43,722 nucleotides of DNA, from contig JAURYI010000132.1 in assembly GCA_030654015.1 (NCBI GenBank), positions 1-43,722 on the forward strand. The letters run 5' to 3'. The position numbers and the translations under genes were made by a program. Source of the stretch: Methylococcales bacterium. Lineage in GTDB: Bacteria; Pseudomonadota; Gammaproteobacteria; Methylococcales; Methylomonadaceae. The notes beneath the pieces were generated by a model, which was not told where the DNA came from, ran no database searches, and was given only the letters and a program-made list of their open reading frames with translations. Of this stretch, positions 8,033-17,892 are shown one piece after another. Position 1 is the stretch's first letter, and each line of letters starts with the position of its first letter.

Positions 8033-8527
8033 TTATTCCAGTTCTTCGTCTTTGGTCTTACCCAAACCAAACGATTCAAGCAGCATCAACACCACGCCCA
8101 AAGTAATTGCCGAATCAGCAATATTAAATGCAGGCCAATGCCAAGTGCCGTAGTAAACATCCAGAAAATCAATCACATAACCATAAGCTAAACGGTCGAT
8201 TAAATTACCGACTGCGCCGCCTAAAATCAGCGATAACGCAACCGCCAACAAGGTTTCATGTTTTTCCAAGCGACTGAGCCAAACAGCAATGACTACGCTG
8301 ATCACTAATGCCAGTCCTGCAAAAAACCAGCGTTGCCAACCACCTGCCTCACTTAAAAAACTGAACGCCGCACCCGTATTATGCACATACGTCAGTTTAA
8401 AAAACGGTAACAACGGAATGGATTGATAAAGCTGCATGGTGCTATCAACCAGCAATTTACTCGCCTGATCCAATACCAGTGCCACCAGTGACAAGCCCAG
8501 CCATTTTAACATCGGAACATTACGCAT
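8033..8527 (-). CDS. lspA: Lipoprotein signal peptidase (signal peptidase II)
   Basis: The inner-membrane aspartyl protease cleaves prolipoprotein signal peptides after diacylglyceryl transfer. Four membrane segments are visible. Catalytic motifs are [21 protein letters not shown] and [10 protein letters not shown], with Asp in each (NLIDR, FNIADS), plus the [11 protein letters not shown] loop. I choose the ATG at 8527 ([12 protein letters not shown]), which overlaps the ileS stop by eight bases and has GGTGAG upstream; a longer GTG start at 8548 and a shorter ATG at 8512 are possible. It is translationally coupled to ileS, the usual arrangement. Two lipoproteins in this window (Sel1 and OmpA-like) would be its substrates. 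Confidence 0.95.
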   Translation of the reverse strand: MRNVPMLKWLGLSLVALVLDQASKLLVDSTMQLYQSIPLLPFFKLTYVHNTGAAFSFLSEAGGWQRWFFAGLALVISVVIAVWLSRLEKHETLLAVALSLILGGAVGNLIDRLAYGYVIDFLDVYYGTWHWPAFNIADSAITLGVVLMLLESFGLGKTKDEELE

Positions 8528-11384
8528 AAATTCGTTGCTCACCGTCACCCGCTACGTTTTCTACGCAACGACCACATAATTCTGGATGCGCCTCATGTTC
8601 GCCGACATCGGCGCGTTGATGCCAACAGCGCACGCATTTTTTATGCTCGGAAACATAGACTTTTAATCTCACACCCTGCATCTCCGTTTGTACCGCATCT
8701 TCTGGGCATTCGTATTCATAATCATTGACTGCCGTGGCTCTGGAGGTCATGAAGATAAAATGCAGTTCCCGTTCCAGTGGTTTTAGGGCATCAAAAAAGT
8801 GCAGTTCTTTGGACGCATCACTTAACACATGAAACACCAGATAATCGTAATACAGCACGACTTCGGCATTGAGTGACGAACCAATTAATCCTTGAGCGCG
8901 GCTTTTTTCCAGTTCTTTACTGACGATGGCGCGAATATCCATCAGGCGTTGCCAGAAACTGCGGTTTAATGGACTGTTTTCATCCAGCGTCACTAAGCCG
9001 TCGTACCACGTTTCTAAAAACACCGATTCGCTGCGTTTTCCAGGGATGTACTGCCAGATTTCATCGGCTGTGTAGCTGATAATCGGTGCTAACCAGCGTG
9101 TTAAAGCTTCCAGCACATGATACATAGCGGTTTGTGCAGAGCGTCTCGCTAAACTATCGGCTTTGGCAGTGTATTGACGGTCTTTGATAATATCCAGATA
9201 GAAACCGCCTAAATCAATCACGCAAAAATGATGCACTTCCTGATAAATTTGTTGAAACGCATAGTTGTCATAAGCAGTTTTAATACCTTCCTGTAACTGA
9301 AACGCTCTATCAATGACCCAGCGATCCAGTGCCAATAAATCATCGTTATCGACCAAATCTTGGTCTGGATTAAAATCATTCAAATTGGACAATAAAAACC
9401 GCGCGGTATTGCGCAGACGACGATAACCATCGGAAGTACGCTCCAAAATTTCATCGGAGACGCGCATTTCTGAACGGTAATCAGTCGATGCTATCCATAA
9501 GCGCAACACGTCCGCGCCCAGATTTTTCATTACTGATTGGGGTGGAATCACATTACCCTTGGATTTGGACATTTTTTCGCCGTTTTTATCAACGGTAAAA
9601 CCATGCGTCAACACTGATTTATAAGGTGCGACGTTATTCATCGCAATCGAAGTCAACAAGGACGATTGAAACCAGCCGCGATGTTGATCTGAGCCTTCTA
9701 AATATAAATCAGCGGGGAAATGCAGATTATCACGGCGTTTTAACACCGCTTCATGCGTCACGCCAGAATCAAACCACACATCCAGCGTGTCAGTGATTTT
9801 GTCATAATCGTTCACTTCTTCACTGCGCAATTCAGCAGATTCTAAATCAAACCACGCATCTATGCCGTGTTGTTCAATGCGTAGCGCGACTTGTTCAATC
9901 AGTTCAGCGGTACGCGGATGCAGTTCACCTGTTTCTTTATGGACAAACAACGTGATAGGTACGCCCCAAGTACGTTGCCGTGAAATACACCAATCAGGAC
10001 GACCGTCTATCATACTTTCAATACGCGCTTGACCCCAGTCGGGAATCCACTCGACGCGCTTCACTTCGCTTAAGGCTTGTTCGCGCAAGCCGTTTTGATT
10101 CATGGAAATAAACCATTGGGGCGTGGCACGGAAAATAATCGGCGTATGGTGTCGCCAGCAATGCGGATAACTGTGCAGAATCGCGTGATGATGAACCAGT
10201 TTGCCATTCGCTTCCAACACTTCCAACACATGAGCGTTAGCATTAAAAACGTGTTCACCTGCAAAAATTTCGGTGCTGGGTAAAAATACGCCATCGCCAC
10301 CAACAGGGCATTCTACTGGCAAATTATAAACTCGACCGACCACATAGTCTTCTTGACCGTGTGCGGGTGCAGTGTGTACCGCGCCTGTTCCCGCATCGGT
10401 AGTGACGTGATCGCCTAAAATAATAGGCACTTCGCGGTCATAAAACGGATGCAGTAAGCGTTGATACTCTAAATCTGAACCTTTGCAATAGGCAATAACG
10501 CGATAATCGTCAATGCTATAACGCGACATTGCGTCTTTTAACAAGGCTTCGGCTATCACTAAACGTTCAGTCGGGCATTGCACAACGGCATAATCCAAGT
10601 CTGGATTCAGTGCCACGCCTTGATTGGCAGGCAATGTCCACGGCGTGGTTGTCCATATCACGACTGATAACGCACCATGCCCTTCGTGGTCAGGGACATG
10701 ATGACAGTTTGCTAAAAACGCATCTTCATTGGCTACGGTAAAACGCACATCAATGGCAGGTGAATGTTTATCTTCGTATTCAACTTCCGCTTCTGCTAAC
10801 GCAGAGCCGCAATCGGTACACCAATGCACGGGTTTTGAGCCTTTAGCAATATGCCCATTAGCGACAATTTTACCTAACGAACGGACAATATCGGCTTCAA
10901 ACGCAAAATCCATTGTTAAGTACGGATTATCCCATTCGCCCAAAATACCCAAACGCACAAAGGCTTCTTTTTGAATATCAACTTGTTTGGCGGCGTATTC
11001 TCGACAGGCTTTACGAAACACGGTGGGCGATACTTTAATGCCCGCTTTGCCGATTTTTTTCTCAACTTGTAATTCAATCGGTAAGCCGTGGCAGTCCCAA
11101 CCGGGAATATAAGGTGCATCAAAACCGCTTAAGGTTTTGGATTTAAGAATAATGTCTTTGAGAACTTTATTAACCGCATGACCAATATGAATTTCACCAT
11201 TGGCATAAGGAGGGCCGTCATGCAGAATAAACGGCGGTCTGCCTGCACAAGTTTGGCGAATTTTTTTATAGAGCGTTCCTTCATTCCATTTTTTCAAACG
11301 CTCAGGCTCGCGTTGTGCCAAATTGCCCTTCATGGGAAACGCCGTATTGGGCAAGTTCAGGGTTTTTTTATAATCGGTAGTCAT
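8520..11384 (-). CDS. ileS: Isoleucyl-tRNA synthetase
   Basis: The 954-residue class I synthetase has the HIGH motif in [16 protein letters not shown] (about 59-74), WDCHGLPIE, the editing CP1 domain with the [20 protein letters not shown] block, KMSKS in [10 protein letters not shown], and a C-terminal zinc finger with [12 protein letters not shown] and CGRC. These define the bacterial IleS with C-terminal zinc. It overlaps lspA. The usual upstream partner ribF is not adjacent; a 187-base gap with repeats separates it from slyX. I saw no leader peptide or T-box. Confidence 0.97.
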   Translation of the reverse strand: MTTDYKKTLNLPNTAFPMKGNLAQREPERLKKWNEGTLYKKIRQTCAGRPPFILHDGPPYANGEIHIGHAVNKVLKDIILKSKTLSGFDAPYIPGWDCHGLPIELQVEKKIGKAGIKVSPTVFRKACREYAAKQVDIQKEAFVRLGILGEWDNPYLTMDFAFEADIVRSLGKIVANGHIAKGSKPVHWCTDCGSALAEAEVEYEDKHSPAIDVRFTVANEDAFLANCHHVPDHEGHGALSVVIWTTTPWTLPANQGVALNPDLDYAVVQCPTERLVIAEALLKDAMSRYSIDDYRVIAYCKGSDLEYQRLLHPFYDREVPIILGDHVTTDAGTGAVHTAPAHGQEDYVVGRVYNLPVECPVGGDGVFLPSTEIFAGEHVFNANAHVLEVLEANGKLVHHHAILHSYPHCWRHHTPIIFRATPQWFISMNQNGLREQALSEVKRVEWIPDWGQARIESMIDGRPDWCISRQRTWGVPITLFVHKETGELHPRTAELIEQVALRIEQHGIDAWFDLESAELRSEEVNDYDKITDTLDVWFDSGVTHEAVLKRRDNLHFPADLYLEGSDQHRGWFQSSLLTSIAMNNVAPYKSVLTHGFTVDKNGEKMSKSKGNVIPPQSVMKNLGADVLRLWIASTDYRSEMRVSDEILERTSDGYRRLRNTARFLLSNLNDFNPDQDLVDNDDLLALDRWVIDRAFQLQEGIKTAYDNYAFQQIYQEVHHFCVIDLGGFYLDIIKDRQYTAKADSLARRSAQTAMYHVLEALTRWLAPIISYTADEIWQYIPGKRSESVFLETWYDGLVTLDENSPLNRSFWQRLMDIRAIVSKELEKSRAQGLIGSSLNAEVVLYYDYLVFHVLSDASKELHFFDALKPLERELHFIFMTSRATAVNDYEYECPEDAVQTEMQGVRLKVYVSEHKKCVRCWHQRADVGEHEAHPELCGRCVENVAGDGEQRIYA

Positions 11385-11479
11385 AGACTTTGTATCTCAG
11401 GTTTTAATTCTTAAAAGTGTCGCGCCGCAACGTAAAAATAGTTTTATTGTATTGTATCAGGTGCGAGATGACTATTCAT

Positions 11480-11529
11480 CGTTCCCACGCTGGAGAGACT
11501 GTGTTGGAATCAAAACTCATGAGTTTTGA
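11480..11529. repeat. Half TTCCCACGC repeat followed by palindrome TCAAAACTCATGAGTTTTGA
   Basis: GTTCCCACGCTGGAG (about 11481-11495) is the left half of the repeat family seen at 36183, without its right arm. It is followed by the perfect 20-base palindrome at 11510-11529. The palindrome and its flanks (GGAGTC on one side, GATTCCA on the other) recur in the opposite orientation at 31341-31360 with a compensatory change. Confidence 0.65.
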
Positions 11530-11571
11530 CTCCGTCACTATATAAATCATTCTGTCTTTAGGGCTAGCCGA

Positions 11572-11781
11572 TTAATAATGCGGCGGCACTTCATCAATAC
11601 TTTCACCGCCGCCCGCACCTTCAGTAGACAGGCTTTTAATGCGCTCATTGAGCAATTGGCAGGTCGCTTCCAAGCGTTGTATTTGTTGCTGTTGCGCACT
11701 GACTATTTTATTGAGTTCTTGTAATAAGTCCTCTTGATAGGCGGCTTTTATTTCCAGCTCAATCAGGCGGTCATCATTCAT
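11572..11781 (-). CDS. slyX: SlyX family protein
   Basis: The 69-residue coiled-coil protein (residues about 4-50, heptad-like RLIELEIKAAYQEDLLQELNKIV) ends in the characteristic PPHY. Function is unknown; it is named from the gene next to slyD in enterobacteria. It lies four bases downstream of hemN on the same strand and is therefore probably the last gene of the ccmGHI-hemN unit. Confidence 0.9.
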   Translation of the reverse strand: MNDDRLIELEIKAAYQEDLLQELNKIVSAQQQQIQRLEATCQLLNERIKSLSTEGAGGGESIDEVPPHY

Positions 11782-11785
11782 ATTG

Positions 11786-13165
11786 TTAAATTACTCGGGA
11801 AAATTGTTGCTGTTTTTGTGCTAGATAGCGGTCGAATACCATGCAGATATTGCGTATCAATAACCGTCCTGCGGGTAAGACTTGAATACCGTCCGTGCTG
11901 ATAGTGACTAAACCATCGGCTTGCATCGGTGTTAAGGCTTGTAGTTCATCGGCAAAATACTCGTTAAAACGAATAGCATAAGCGTGTTCAATCGTGGAAA
12001 ACTGACATTCAAAATGACAGATTAACTGCATAATTACCGCGCGGCGCAACTTATCATCATCATTTAACGCCACGCCTTTAAACACGGGCAGTTTGCCTTG
12101 CTTAATCAGCTGGTCGTAACTTTCCAAATCTTTGACATTCTGGCTATAAGCATCACCGACCTGCCCTATTGATGTGATACCCAAGCCGATTAAATCACAA
12201 TCAGAATGCGTGGAATAGCCTTGGAAATTACGGTGTAATAAGCCTTGGCGTTGCGCAATGGCGAGTTCATCATCAGGTTTGGCGAAGTGATCCATGCCGA
12301 TATACACATAACCTGCATCAGCTAAACGTTGTCCGACGCTTTGTAAAATCGCCAGTTTGACTTCTGGACTGGGTAAATCGGCATCGTTGATTTGCCGCTG
12401 GGTTTTAAAGCGACTGGGAATGTGCGCGTAGTTAAAAATCGAGAATCTATCTGGACTGACGTGCAGGATTTTATCCAGCGTTTTATTAAACGAATCGACA
12501 GTTTGCAGTGGCAAACCGTAGATTAAATCAATGTTGGTCGAGCGAAAGCCTTCTTCACGAGCGGCTTTTAAGACCGCAAAAGTTTGGGTTTCACTTTGAA
12601 TGCGATTAACGGCTTTTTGTACGTCGTGGTCAAAATCCTGTACGCCTAAGCTGATGCGATTAAACCCTAAGCTGCGCAATTGCTGCACGGTGTGCAGATT
12701 GGTTTCTCTGGGATCGACTTCAATGGAATATTCGCCGCTATCATCGTCTTTTAGCGTGAAATGCTCACGGGTAGCAGTCATTAACCGGAGCATTTGTTCG
12801 TAACTTAAAAAAGTCGGTGTGCCGCCGCCCCAATGCAGTTGATTTACCACGCGATTTTTATCGAATAACGCACCCTGCATGGCAATTTCTTGGCAGAGAT
12901 TATCCAGATAAGGTTGAGCGTGGGCGCGATTTTTGGTGATAATTTTGTTACACGCGCAATAAAAACACACGGTATCGCAAAACGGAATATGCACATACAG
13001 TGATAACGGCCCACCTGCGGCATTGGATTTGGCAATATGTTGGCGGTAATCGTGTTCGGTAAAACCATCGTGTAATTCCAGCGCGGTTGGGTAGGAAGTA
13101 TAACGCGGCCCTGCTTTATCGTAGCGATTAATCAGCGGTAAATCGAAGTGTAAGGACTGATCCAT
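11786..13165 (-). CDS. hemN: Oxygen-independent coproporphyrinogen III dehydrogenase (radical SAM)
   Basis: The enzyme decarboxylates coproporphyrinogen III to protoporphyrinogen IX in heme synthesis without oxygen. The 459-residue length is normal. The N-terminal RYTSYPTA motif is present, and the 4Fe-4S cluster cysteines are C63, C67 and C70 in PFCDTVCFYC, followed by a further conserved cysteine (ACNK). Also visible are the GGGTPTFL glycine motif and the Asn/Tyr of the FNYAHIP block. It starts one base after the ccmI stop, so heme synthesis and cytochrome c maturation are encoded in one run, and slyX follows. Confidence 0.96.
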   Translation of the reverse strand: MDQSLHFDLPLINRYDKAGPRYTSYPTALELHDGFTEHDYRQHIAKSNAAGGPLSLYVHIPFCDTVCFYCACNKIITKNRAHAQPYLDNLCQEIAMQGALFDKNRVVNQLHWGGGTPTFLSYEQMLRLMTATREHFTLKDDDSGEYSIEVDPRETNLHTVQQLRSLGFNRISLGVQDFDHDVQKAVNRIQSETQTFAVLKAAREEGFRSTNIDLIYGLPLQTVDSFNKTLDKILHVSPDRFSIFNYAHIPSRFKTQRQINDADLPSPEVKLAILQSVGQRLADAGYVYIGMDHFAKPDDELAIAQRQGLLHRNFQGYSTHSDCDLIGLGITSIGQVGDAYSQNVKDLESYDQLIKQGKLPVFKGVALNDDDKLRRAVIMQLICHFECQFSTIEHAYAIRFNEYFADELQALTPMQADGLVTISTDGIQVLPAGRLLIRNICMVFDRYLAQKQQQFSRVI

Positions 13166-13166
13166 G

Positions 13167-14420
13167 TTATTTCACCACGCTGTTAATGACGAGAGTGTGG
13201 CGCGTTTTATCCGCTACCGTAACATTCTCCAGTACACCGAGTAAATCACCCGCCTGTTTCATCGCGTTACCCGATTTGGAAATACGCGCCAGTAATTTAA
13301 CATCGGTAAAATTGGATAATTTCATCGCGGGAGTCATTGCCTGCGCATCGCTTAAGCTGACTGATAGCGGTAACTCACTCACTTGTTTTTTGACTATCGC
13401 TAACGGCATTGGCGACCCTGTAAGTGCTTGCGCGTAAATAAACACGGTATCTGTGGGACTGGTTTGCGCTTGCAATTCAGGAGCAAGACTGACTTGTAGT
13501 TCAACAGCCGCAGTAGGTGCGCCTTCACTGCTTGCCGCTTTAGTCACTGCTTTTGTACCTGTCTGGTTATTCGCTTCGGCAATTTTGCTGTCCAGTTTGG
13601 CTAATAAACCCTGCATCTCTTGTTGTGCTTTTGAGCCTTGCGGCAACGAGTCGGCTAACTTTGCCCATAATTTTTTGGCTTCAACAAATTCGCCCGCTTG
13701 AGCTTTTGCCATCCCTGCCAACCATAAGGCGTTAGGATTGTTAGGTTCTAAAGCTAAGGCTTTAAAGACTAAATCAGCGGATTTTTCTGTGAGTTGCTGG
13801 TCATTGGCAAACGATAATGCCTCGGCATACTGCAACATTACCTCGGGTTTATCACCTAATAATTGATAAGCGTGCGCGTAGGCATCGGCAGATTGCGCGT
13901 ATTTTTCCAGATGTTTATAGGATTTACCCAGCATCAACCAGCCTTCGGCATTATCAGGATTCGCCTGCATTTTTTTTGCCAAACCCTCGACCATTTTATT
14001 AATGGCTTCTTCGCTGGGCATAGCGGGTTTATCACTTGCCAGCATTTCAGGTGTCGGGTTAATGGCTTGAAAATTACCTAAACCCCAATATAAACCCGCC
14101 GCTAATACAGGTATGGCAATCATTAGCGTGTAGGACAACCACTGACCGCGCGTGGTCACGATGTCAACCTGCGTGTTGAGTTCCAAATCATCACTTAATG
14201 CCTGCTCCAATTCGGCGCGTTGTTCGTCATATTGCGCCTGACTTAAAGCATCAGTTTGTAATTGTTCGGTTAACTCAGATAAACGCTGTTTGGCAATGGC
14301 GATATTGCGCTCATCCATCGCCGCTGGTGTGATAGCACGTTGTCGCCACAGTGGTGGCAAAATAAATAACAATGCCAGTAAGACCAAACAGCCAGCAATC
14401 AGCAAAAAAAGTAAATTCAA
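13167..14420 (-). CDS. ccmI: Cytochrome c biogenesis protein CcmI (CycH)
   Basis: The 417-residue protein has an N-terminal membrane segment (about 2-22) and a cytoplasmic loop with a leucine-zipper-like helix (SELTEQLQTDALSQAQYDEQRAELEQAL). A second membrane segment follows (about 90-110), and then periplasmic TPR repeats (GWLMLGKSYKHLEKYAQSADAYAHAYQLLG, LWLAGMAKAQAGEFVEAKKLW). It presents apocytochrome c to the heme lyase. The C-terminal Ig-like domain (SLAPELQA ... VFIYAQALTGSPMPLAIVKKQ) is typical of the long form. It overlaps the ccmH stop by four bases. Confidence 0.92.
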   Translation of the reverse strand: MNLLFLLIAGCLVLLALLFILPPLWRQRAITPAAMDERNIAIAKQRLSELTEQLQTDALSQAQYDEQRAELEQALSDDLELNTQVDIVTTRGQWLSYTLMIAIPVLAAGLYWGLGNFQAINPTPEMLASDKPAMPSEEAINKMVEGLAKKMQANPDNAEGWLMLGKSYKHLEKYAQSADAYAHAYQLLGDKPEVMLQYAEALSFANDQQLTEKSADLVFKALALEPNNPNALWLAGMAKAQAGEFVEAKKLWAKLADSLPQGSKAQQEMQGLLAKLDSKIAEANNQTGTKAVTKAASSEGAPTAAVELQVSLAPELQAQTSPTDTVFIYAQALTGSPMPLAIVKKQVSELPLSVSLSDAQAMTPAMKLSNFTDVKLLARISKSGNAMKQAGDLLGVLENVTVADKTRHTLVINSVVK

Positions 14421-14887
14421 GATAAATTCTCCGTGTCCTTATCGGTTAATAAGCGACGTGCCGCCGCTAATTTTTCTGCATTTTCCGCTACGTTATCAGC
14501 AGGTAAAACGGTTTTTTTGCGGCGGGTAAATAAAAATACTGCCAGCAAACCAACCGCTAAAAATACCACAGGCCCCAGCCAGAGCAAGCCTGTTTTGGCT
14601 TTAAACGGCGGGTTGTACAACACAAAATCGCCGTAACGGTCGGTCATGAATTGTTGTATGTCGGCTTGGCTTTTGCCTTGTTGAAGCATTTCATACACTT
14701 GACGGCGCAAATCGGCGGCAAGTTCGGCATTGGAATCGCCGATAGTTTGATTTTGACACACTAAACAACGCAATTCTGATACCAAGCTATCGTAAGCAGC
14801 TTGTTGTTCAGGGTTGTTAAATTGGTAGGTATCAACCGCATTGACCACAGGTGATAACAGCAGTAAAAAAAACAGGAGGATTTTCAT
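14417..14887 (-). CDS. ccmH: Cytochrome c maturation protein CcmH
   Basis: The 156-residue membrane-anchored thiol oxidoreductase reduces apocytochrome c before heme attachment. It has a signal peptide (1-17), then the LRCLVCQNQTI motif with C41 and C44, the DLRRQVYEML and FMTDRYGDFVLYNPP blocks, and one C-terminal membrane helix (about 103-123). It corresponds to the short CcmH, with the TPR part encoded separately as ccmI. It overlaps ccmG upstream and ccmI downstream by four bases each. Confidence 0.95.
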   Translation of the reverse strand: MKILLFFLLLLSPVVNAVDTYQFNNPEQQAAYDSLVSELRCLVCQNQTIGDSNAELAADLRRQVYEMLQQGKSQADIQQFMTDRYGDFVLYNPPFKAKTGLLWLGPVVFLAVGLLAVFLFTRRKKTVLPADNVAENAEKLAAARRLLTDKDTENLS

Positions 14888-15417
14888 GACTGTTCTGCCT
14901 GTAATTGTTTAATCAGCGGTAATAGGGTTTGCTGTACGGCTTCGGGCGTGACAGGGCCTGTGAATTTCAAGCGAATCACGCCTTTTTTATCCACGACAAA
15001 GGTTTCAGGCACGCCATAAACGCCCCAGTCAATACCGATACGACCATCTTGATCCATGATACTGACGTTGTAAGGATTGCCTAATGACTCCAGCCATTTT
15101 TTTGCCGCATCGGCTTCGTCTTTATAATTCAAGCCGATAATCGTTACTGCCTGTTGCTTGGCCAGTTCATTCAGCACAGGGTGTTCAGCACGACACGATA
15201 CGCACCACGAAGCCCAGACGTTAAATAACCACACCTGCCCTTTTAAATCGCCAGTGGACAGTTTTTCAGTCGGTGCTGTCAGTTTAGGCGCGGAAAATAC
15301 AGGCGCGGGTTTGTTGATAAACGGAGAGGGAATATCGTGCGGATTGAGATTTAAACCGACCGCTAAAAATACGGCAAGTATGGCAAATAACACTAGAGGA
15401 ATAATAAATTTAAGCAT
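14884..15417 (-). CDS. ccmG: Thiol:disulfide interchange protein CcmG/DsbE
   Basis: The 177-residue membrane-anchored thioredoxin has an N-terminal helix (about 4-22) and the redox motif WCVSC (C72, C75) in place of the more usual WCPTC/WCPPC. The GVYGVPETFVVDKKG cis-proline loop is present. It supplies reductant to CcmH. It is the first gene of this run. The rest of the ccm set (ccmABCDEF) is not upstream, where yacG lies instead, so the cytochrome maturation genes are split in this genome. Confidence 0.93.
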   Translation of the reverse strand: MLKFIIPLVLFAILAVFLAVGLNLNPHDIPSPFINKPAPVFSAPKLTAPTEKLSTGDLKGQVWLFNVWASWCVSCRAEHPVLNELAKQQAVTIIGLNYKDEADAAKKWLESLGNPYNVSIMDQDGRIGIDWGVYGVPETFVVDKKGVIRLKFTGPVTPEAVQQTLLPLIKQLQAEQS

Positions 15418-15438
15418 ATTGATAAAAAATGGCTGTAG

Positions 15439-15459
15439 AGACGTTGCAATGCAACGTCT
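15439..15459. repeat. Palindrome AGACGTTGCA-A-TGCAACGTCT
   Basis: Ten-base arms around a single base lie in the 65-base gap between yacG and ccmG. A partial further copy of GCAACGTCTAAG follows directly (15463-15474). Very similar GTAGAGACGTTGCA palindromes are widespread in cyanobacteria and other genomes, as I recall, so it is probably a copy of a common mobile palindrome. Confidence 0.6.
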
Positions 15460-15482
15460 AAGGCAACGTCTAAGTAGATGGC

Positions 15483-15680
15483 TTATTGAAAAAAGGTATC
15501 CTCATCATTATCGCCGTCCAGCAATAAGGATTCGCCTGCAATACGCTTTTCTTCCATGACCCATTCGCCTAAATCAATCATGCGACAGCGTTCACTACAG
15601 AATGGTTTAAACAGTTGTTCAGCCGTCCACGGCACGCTACGCTGGCAAGTGGGGCATTTTACTGTTAATTGGGAAGACAT
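15483..15680 (-). CDS. yacG: DNA gyrase inhibitor YacG (zinc ribbon)
   Basis: The 65-residue protein has the four zinc cysteines C9, C12, C28 and C32 (KCPTCQ ... KPFCSERC) and the [15 protein letters not shown] motif. E. coli YacG binds GyrB and inhibits DNA gyrase. Its ATG overlaps the zapD stop by one base (TAATG). The order coaE-zapD-yacG is the conserved gammaproteobacterial one. Confidence 0.95.
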   Translation of the reverse strand: MSSQLTVKCPTCQRSVPWTAEQLFKPFCSERCRMIDLGEWVMEEKRIAGESLLLDGDNDEDTFFQ

Positions 15681-16444
15681 TAGAGTAAACAGCAGGTAAG
15701 GGTAAAAGGAATATTATCGGTGCTTTGCACAGGGCGGACATCGTCAACAGACGGCAACATAAATCGCACTGAACAACGGTGCTTGCCGCCACTTATCTCT
15801 GTAAAACAATAAATGGATTTATCTATCGTCACTCTGAGCATTTGGTAAGACTGGTTTTTATCCAACGCGATTTGAAAAAATCCTGCGGCGGCGACTTCCT
15901 GACTGGATAAATTGCTGTTACGAATAAGGTCAAGAATGAACTGAATGGCAATGCGAATATCATCAAATGGATTACTCCATTGTTGTAGATTTTTTAAGCG
16001 TATGTCTTCATCCTGTTCCAACCAGTAATGATATTCAGGCAAGTCAAACGAACACGTTCCACCTGGAATGGTGCTGCGCTGGGCGATGCTCTGAAATAAA
16101 TCACTTTGCATCACTTGTGCGCCGATTTTGCCTTTGATTTCGTATAGTTTCTTACTCATCAGTGTTAATTCAGCTAAAACCGTGACGTTTTGTTCATTGC
16201 TCGTGATAGTTAAGGCTTTCGTAATACGATCCAGCTCTTTCAATACTTCTGATTTCAAATCGTTACGTTTGAAAATCATAATAATATCCTGCAAGACACT
16301 TAATGCCGCACGTTTATCGATGGCAGTTGCTCCTGCGGAAAAATGAGTAAATTGTTGAAATAGCTGTTCTAATCTTATGAAGACACGAATTCGTTCATTG
16401 AGTGGAAATTCATAAGTAATGGTGGTGTTCACAGACGAGTTCAT
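15680..16444 (-). CDS. zapD: Cell division protein ZapD
   Basis: The 254-residue protein matches the ZapD/YacF family: [19 protein letters not shown] (about 11-29), the [15 protein letters not shown] helix, [15 protein letters not shown], and a C-terminal FxLTCC. ZapD cross-links FtsZ filaments at the division ring. It lies between coaE and yacG with tight spacing, as in other gammaproteobacteria. Confidence 0.94.
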   Translation of the reverse strand: MNSSVNTTITYEFPLNERIRVFIRLEQLFQQFTHFSAGATAIDKRAALSVLQDIIMIFKRNDLKSEVLKELDRITKALTITSNEQNVTVLAELTLMSKKLYEIKGKIGAQVMQSDLFQSIAQRSTIPGGTCSFDLPEYHYWLEQDEDIRLKNLQQWSNPFDDIRIAIQFILDLIRNSNLSSQEVAAAGFFQIALDKNQSYQMLRVTIDKSIYCFTEISGGKHRCSVRFMLPSVDDVRPVQSTDNIPFTLTCCLL

Positions 16445-16445
16445 C

Positions 16446-17042
16446 CTAGTAAGAGCTTAATGAAAGATATAAATTGTGCAGTTTTTCAACCTGCTGTGCA
16501 AGTTCGGCATTGCTTTGGGTATTATCAATAACATCGTCTGCGTGTACCAGTCTGAAAGCGCGTGATACCTGACTGTCAATGATAGATTGTACGCGCTCAG
16601 TCGATAAATTATCGCGTTTTTGTACCCGTTCGATTTGTGTTGCTACGGGGCAGTCAATGACCAGCACTCTATCGACAAAATCGGCTCTGTTGACCTCAAA
16701 TAACAACGGAATGCTGAGTATGCAGTAAGGCGCGTTAAGTAAAGCTAGATCTGCTTGTATAGTTTGATAAACCAGTGGATGAATAATGGCTTCGAGTTTT
16801 TTTTTCTGTTCGGGATCGGTAAACACCAGCTCACGAATAAAATCCCTGTTTAACGAACCGTCAGCATTGACGCTATCACTACCAAATGTTTGCTGAATTA
16901 ACAGTAATGCAGGTTGCCCGACAGCGACGACTTGACGCGCTATCTCATCGGCATCAAGTACAGGCACATTGAGTTGTTTGAAAAGTGTGGTAACTGTGCT
17001 TTTACCACAACCGATTCCACCCGTCAGCCCTATTTTTAACAC
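16446..17042 (-). CDS. coaE: Dephospho-CoA kinase
   Basis: The last step of coenzyme A synthesis. The 198-residue protein has P-loop GLTGGIGCGKST (6-17), DADEIARQVV, the HPLVY motif in the CoA-binding region, and SIPLLFEV. The length and N-terminus are standard. It sits four bases after pilD and one base before zapD, so it is in the middle of one transcription unit. Confidence 0.96.
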   Translation of the reverse strand: MLKIGLTGGIGCGKSTVTTLFKQLNVPVLDADEIARQVVAVGQPALLLIQQTFGSDSVNADGSLNRDFIRELVFTDPEQKKKLEAIIHPLVYQTIQADLALLNAPYCILSIPLLFEVNRADFVDRVLVIDCPVATQIERVQKRDNLSTERVQSIIDSQVSRAFRLVHADDVIDNTQSNAELAQQVEKLHNLYLSLSSY

Positions 17043-17046
17043 GCGC

Positions 17047-17892
17047 TTACAAACCTACGGACGTTAAATAAAGACGATTAAGATCATTGCCCCACAATAA
17101 CGCTATCCAACCTGCCGCCGCCAGATAAGGGCCAAAAGGAATGGGCTTGTTATGATCCTGTTTTGCAAATATTATCATCGTGATACCAATGACTGCACCG
17201 ACCAATGATGATAATAAAATAATCATCGGTAAAGTTTGCCAACCTAACCATGCGCCGAACAGTGCCAGTAATTTAAAATCACCGTAGCCCATGCCTTCTT
17301 TGCCTGTTGCCAGTTTGAATGCCTGATATACCAGCCACAGCACCATATAACCTGCAATTGCCCCAATGACACTGGCATTAACATCAGTATATAAACCGAA
17401 TAAACTCAACAACAAGCCCAGCCACAGCATCGGCAAGGTAATGTTATCGGGTAATAATTGATGGTCGATGTCGATAAAACTCAGTGCCACTAAACACCAC
17501 GTCAGCAGTAACGCAAATCCAGCTTGCGGTGTATAACCAAAATGCCACGCTACCAGCACCGACAAGGTGGCAGTAAAGGCTTCTATCAGCGGATAACGAA
17601 TGCTGATAGGGTTTTTACAATGAGCGCACTGCCCTTTTAAAAAAACGTAACTGATAACAGGAATGTTTTGATAAGGTTTGATAGGTGACTGGCACTTAGG
17701 ACAACGCGATAACGGCAATGACAAATTGAACGGCTCGCCTTCGGGTTCAGCTTCCATCTGTAAATACTCTATACACTCTTTACGCCAACCGCGTTGCAGC
17801 ATGACGGGCAGTCGATAGATAACGACATTGAGAAAACTACCGACTAATAATCCGATAATGCCCGCTAAGGCGGAAAATAAAGGTGTTGTCAT
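17047..17892 (-). CDS. pilD: Type IV prepilin peptidase / N-methyltransferase
   Basis: The 281-residue inner-membrane aspartyl protease cleaves and N-methylates type IV prepilins (and any type II pseudopilins). The cytoplasmic zinc-binding cysteines are C64, C67, C89 and C92. The catalytic aspartates sit in FIDIDHQLLPD and GMGYGDFKLLA. About seven or eight membrane segments follow. It overlaps the pilC stop by one base; the order pilB-pilC-pilD-coaE is the classical one. Confidence 0.96.
   Translation of the reverse strand: MTTPLFSALAGIIGLLVGSFLNVVIYRLPVMLQRGWRKECIEYLQMEAEPEGEPFNLSLPLSRCPKCQSPIKPYQNIPVISYVFLKGQCAHCKNPISIRYPLIEAFTATLSVLVAWHFGYTPQAGFALLLTWCLVALSFIDIDHQLLPDNITLPMLWLGLLLSLFGLYTDVNASVIGAIAGYMVLWLVYQAFKLATGKEGMGYGDFKLLALFGAWLGWQTLPMIILLSSLVGAVIGITMIIFAKQDHNKPIPFGPYLAAAGWIALLWGNDLNRLYLTSVGL

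Noticed and set aside
7879-8079. Minus-strand open frame over the ampD end
   Set aside because: It is antisense to ampD and to palindromes; its peptide is repeat-encoded.
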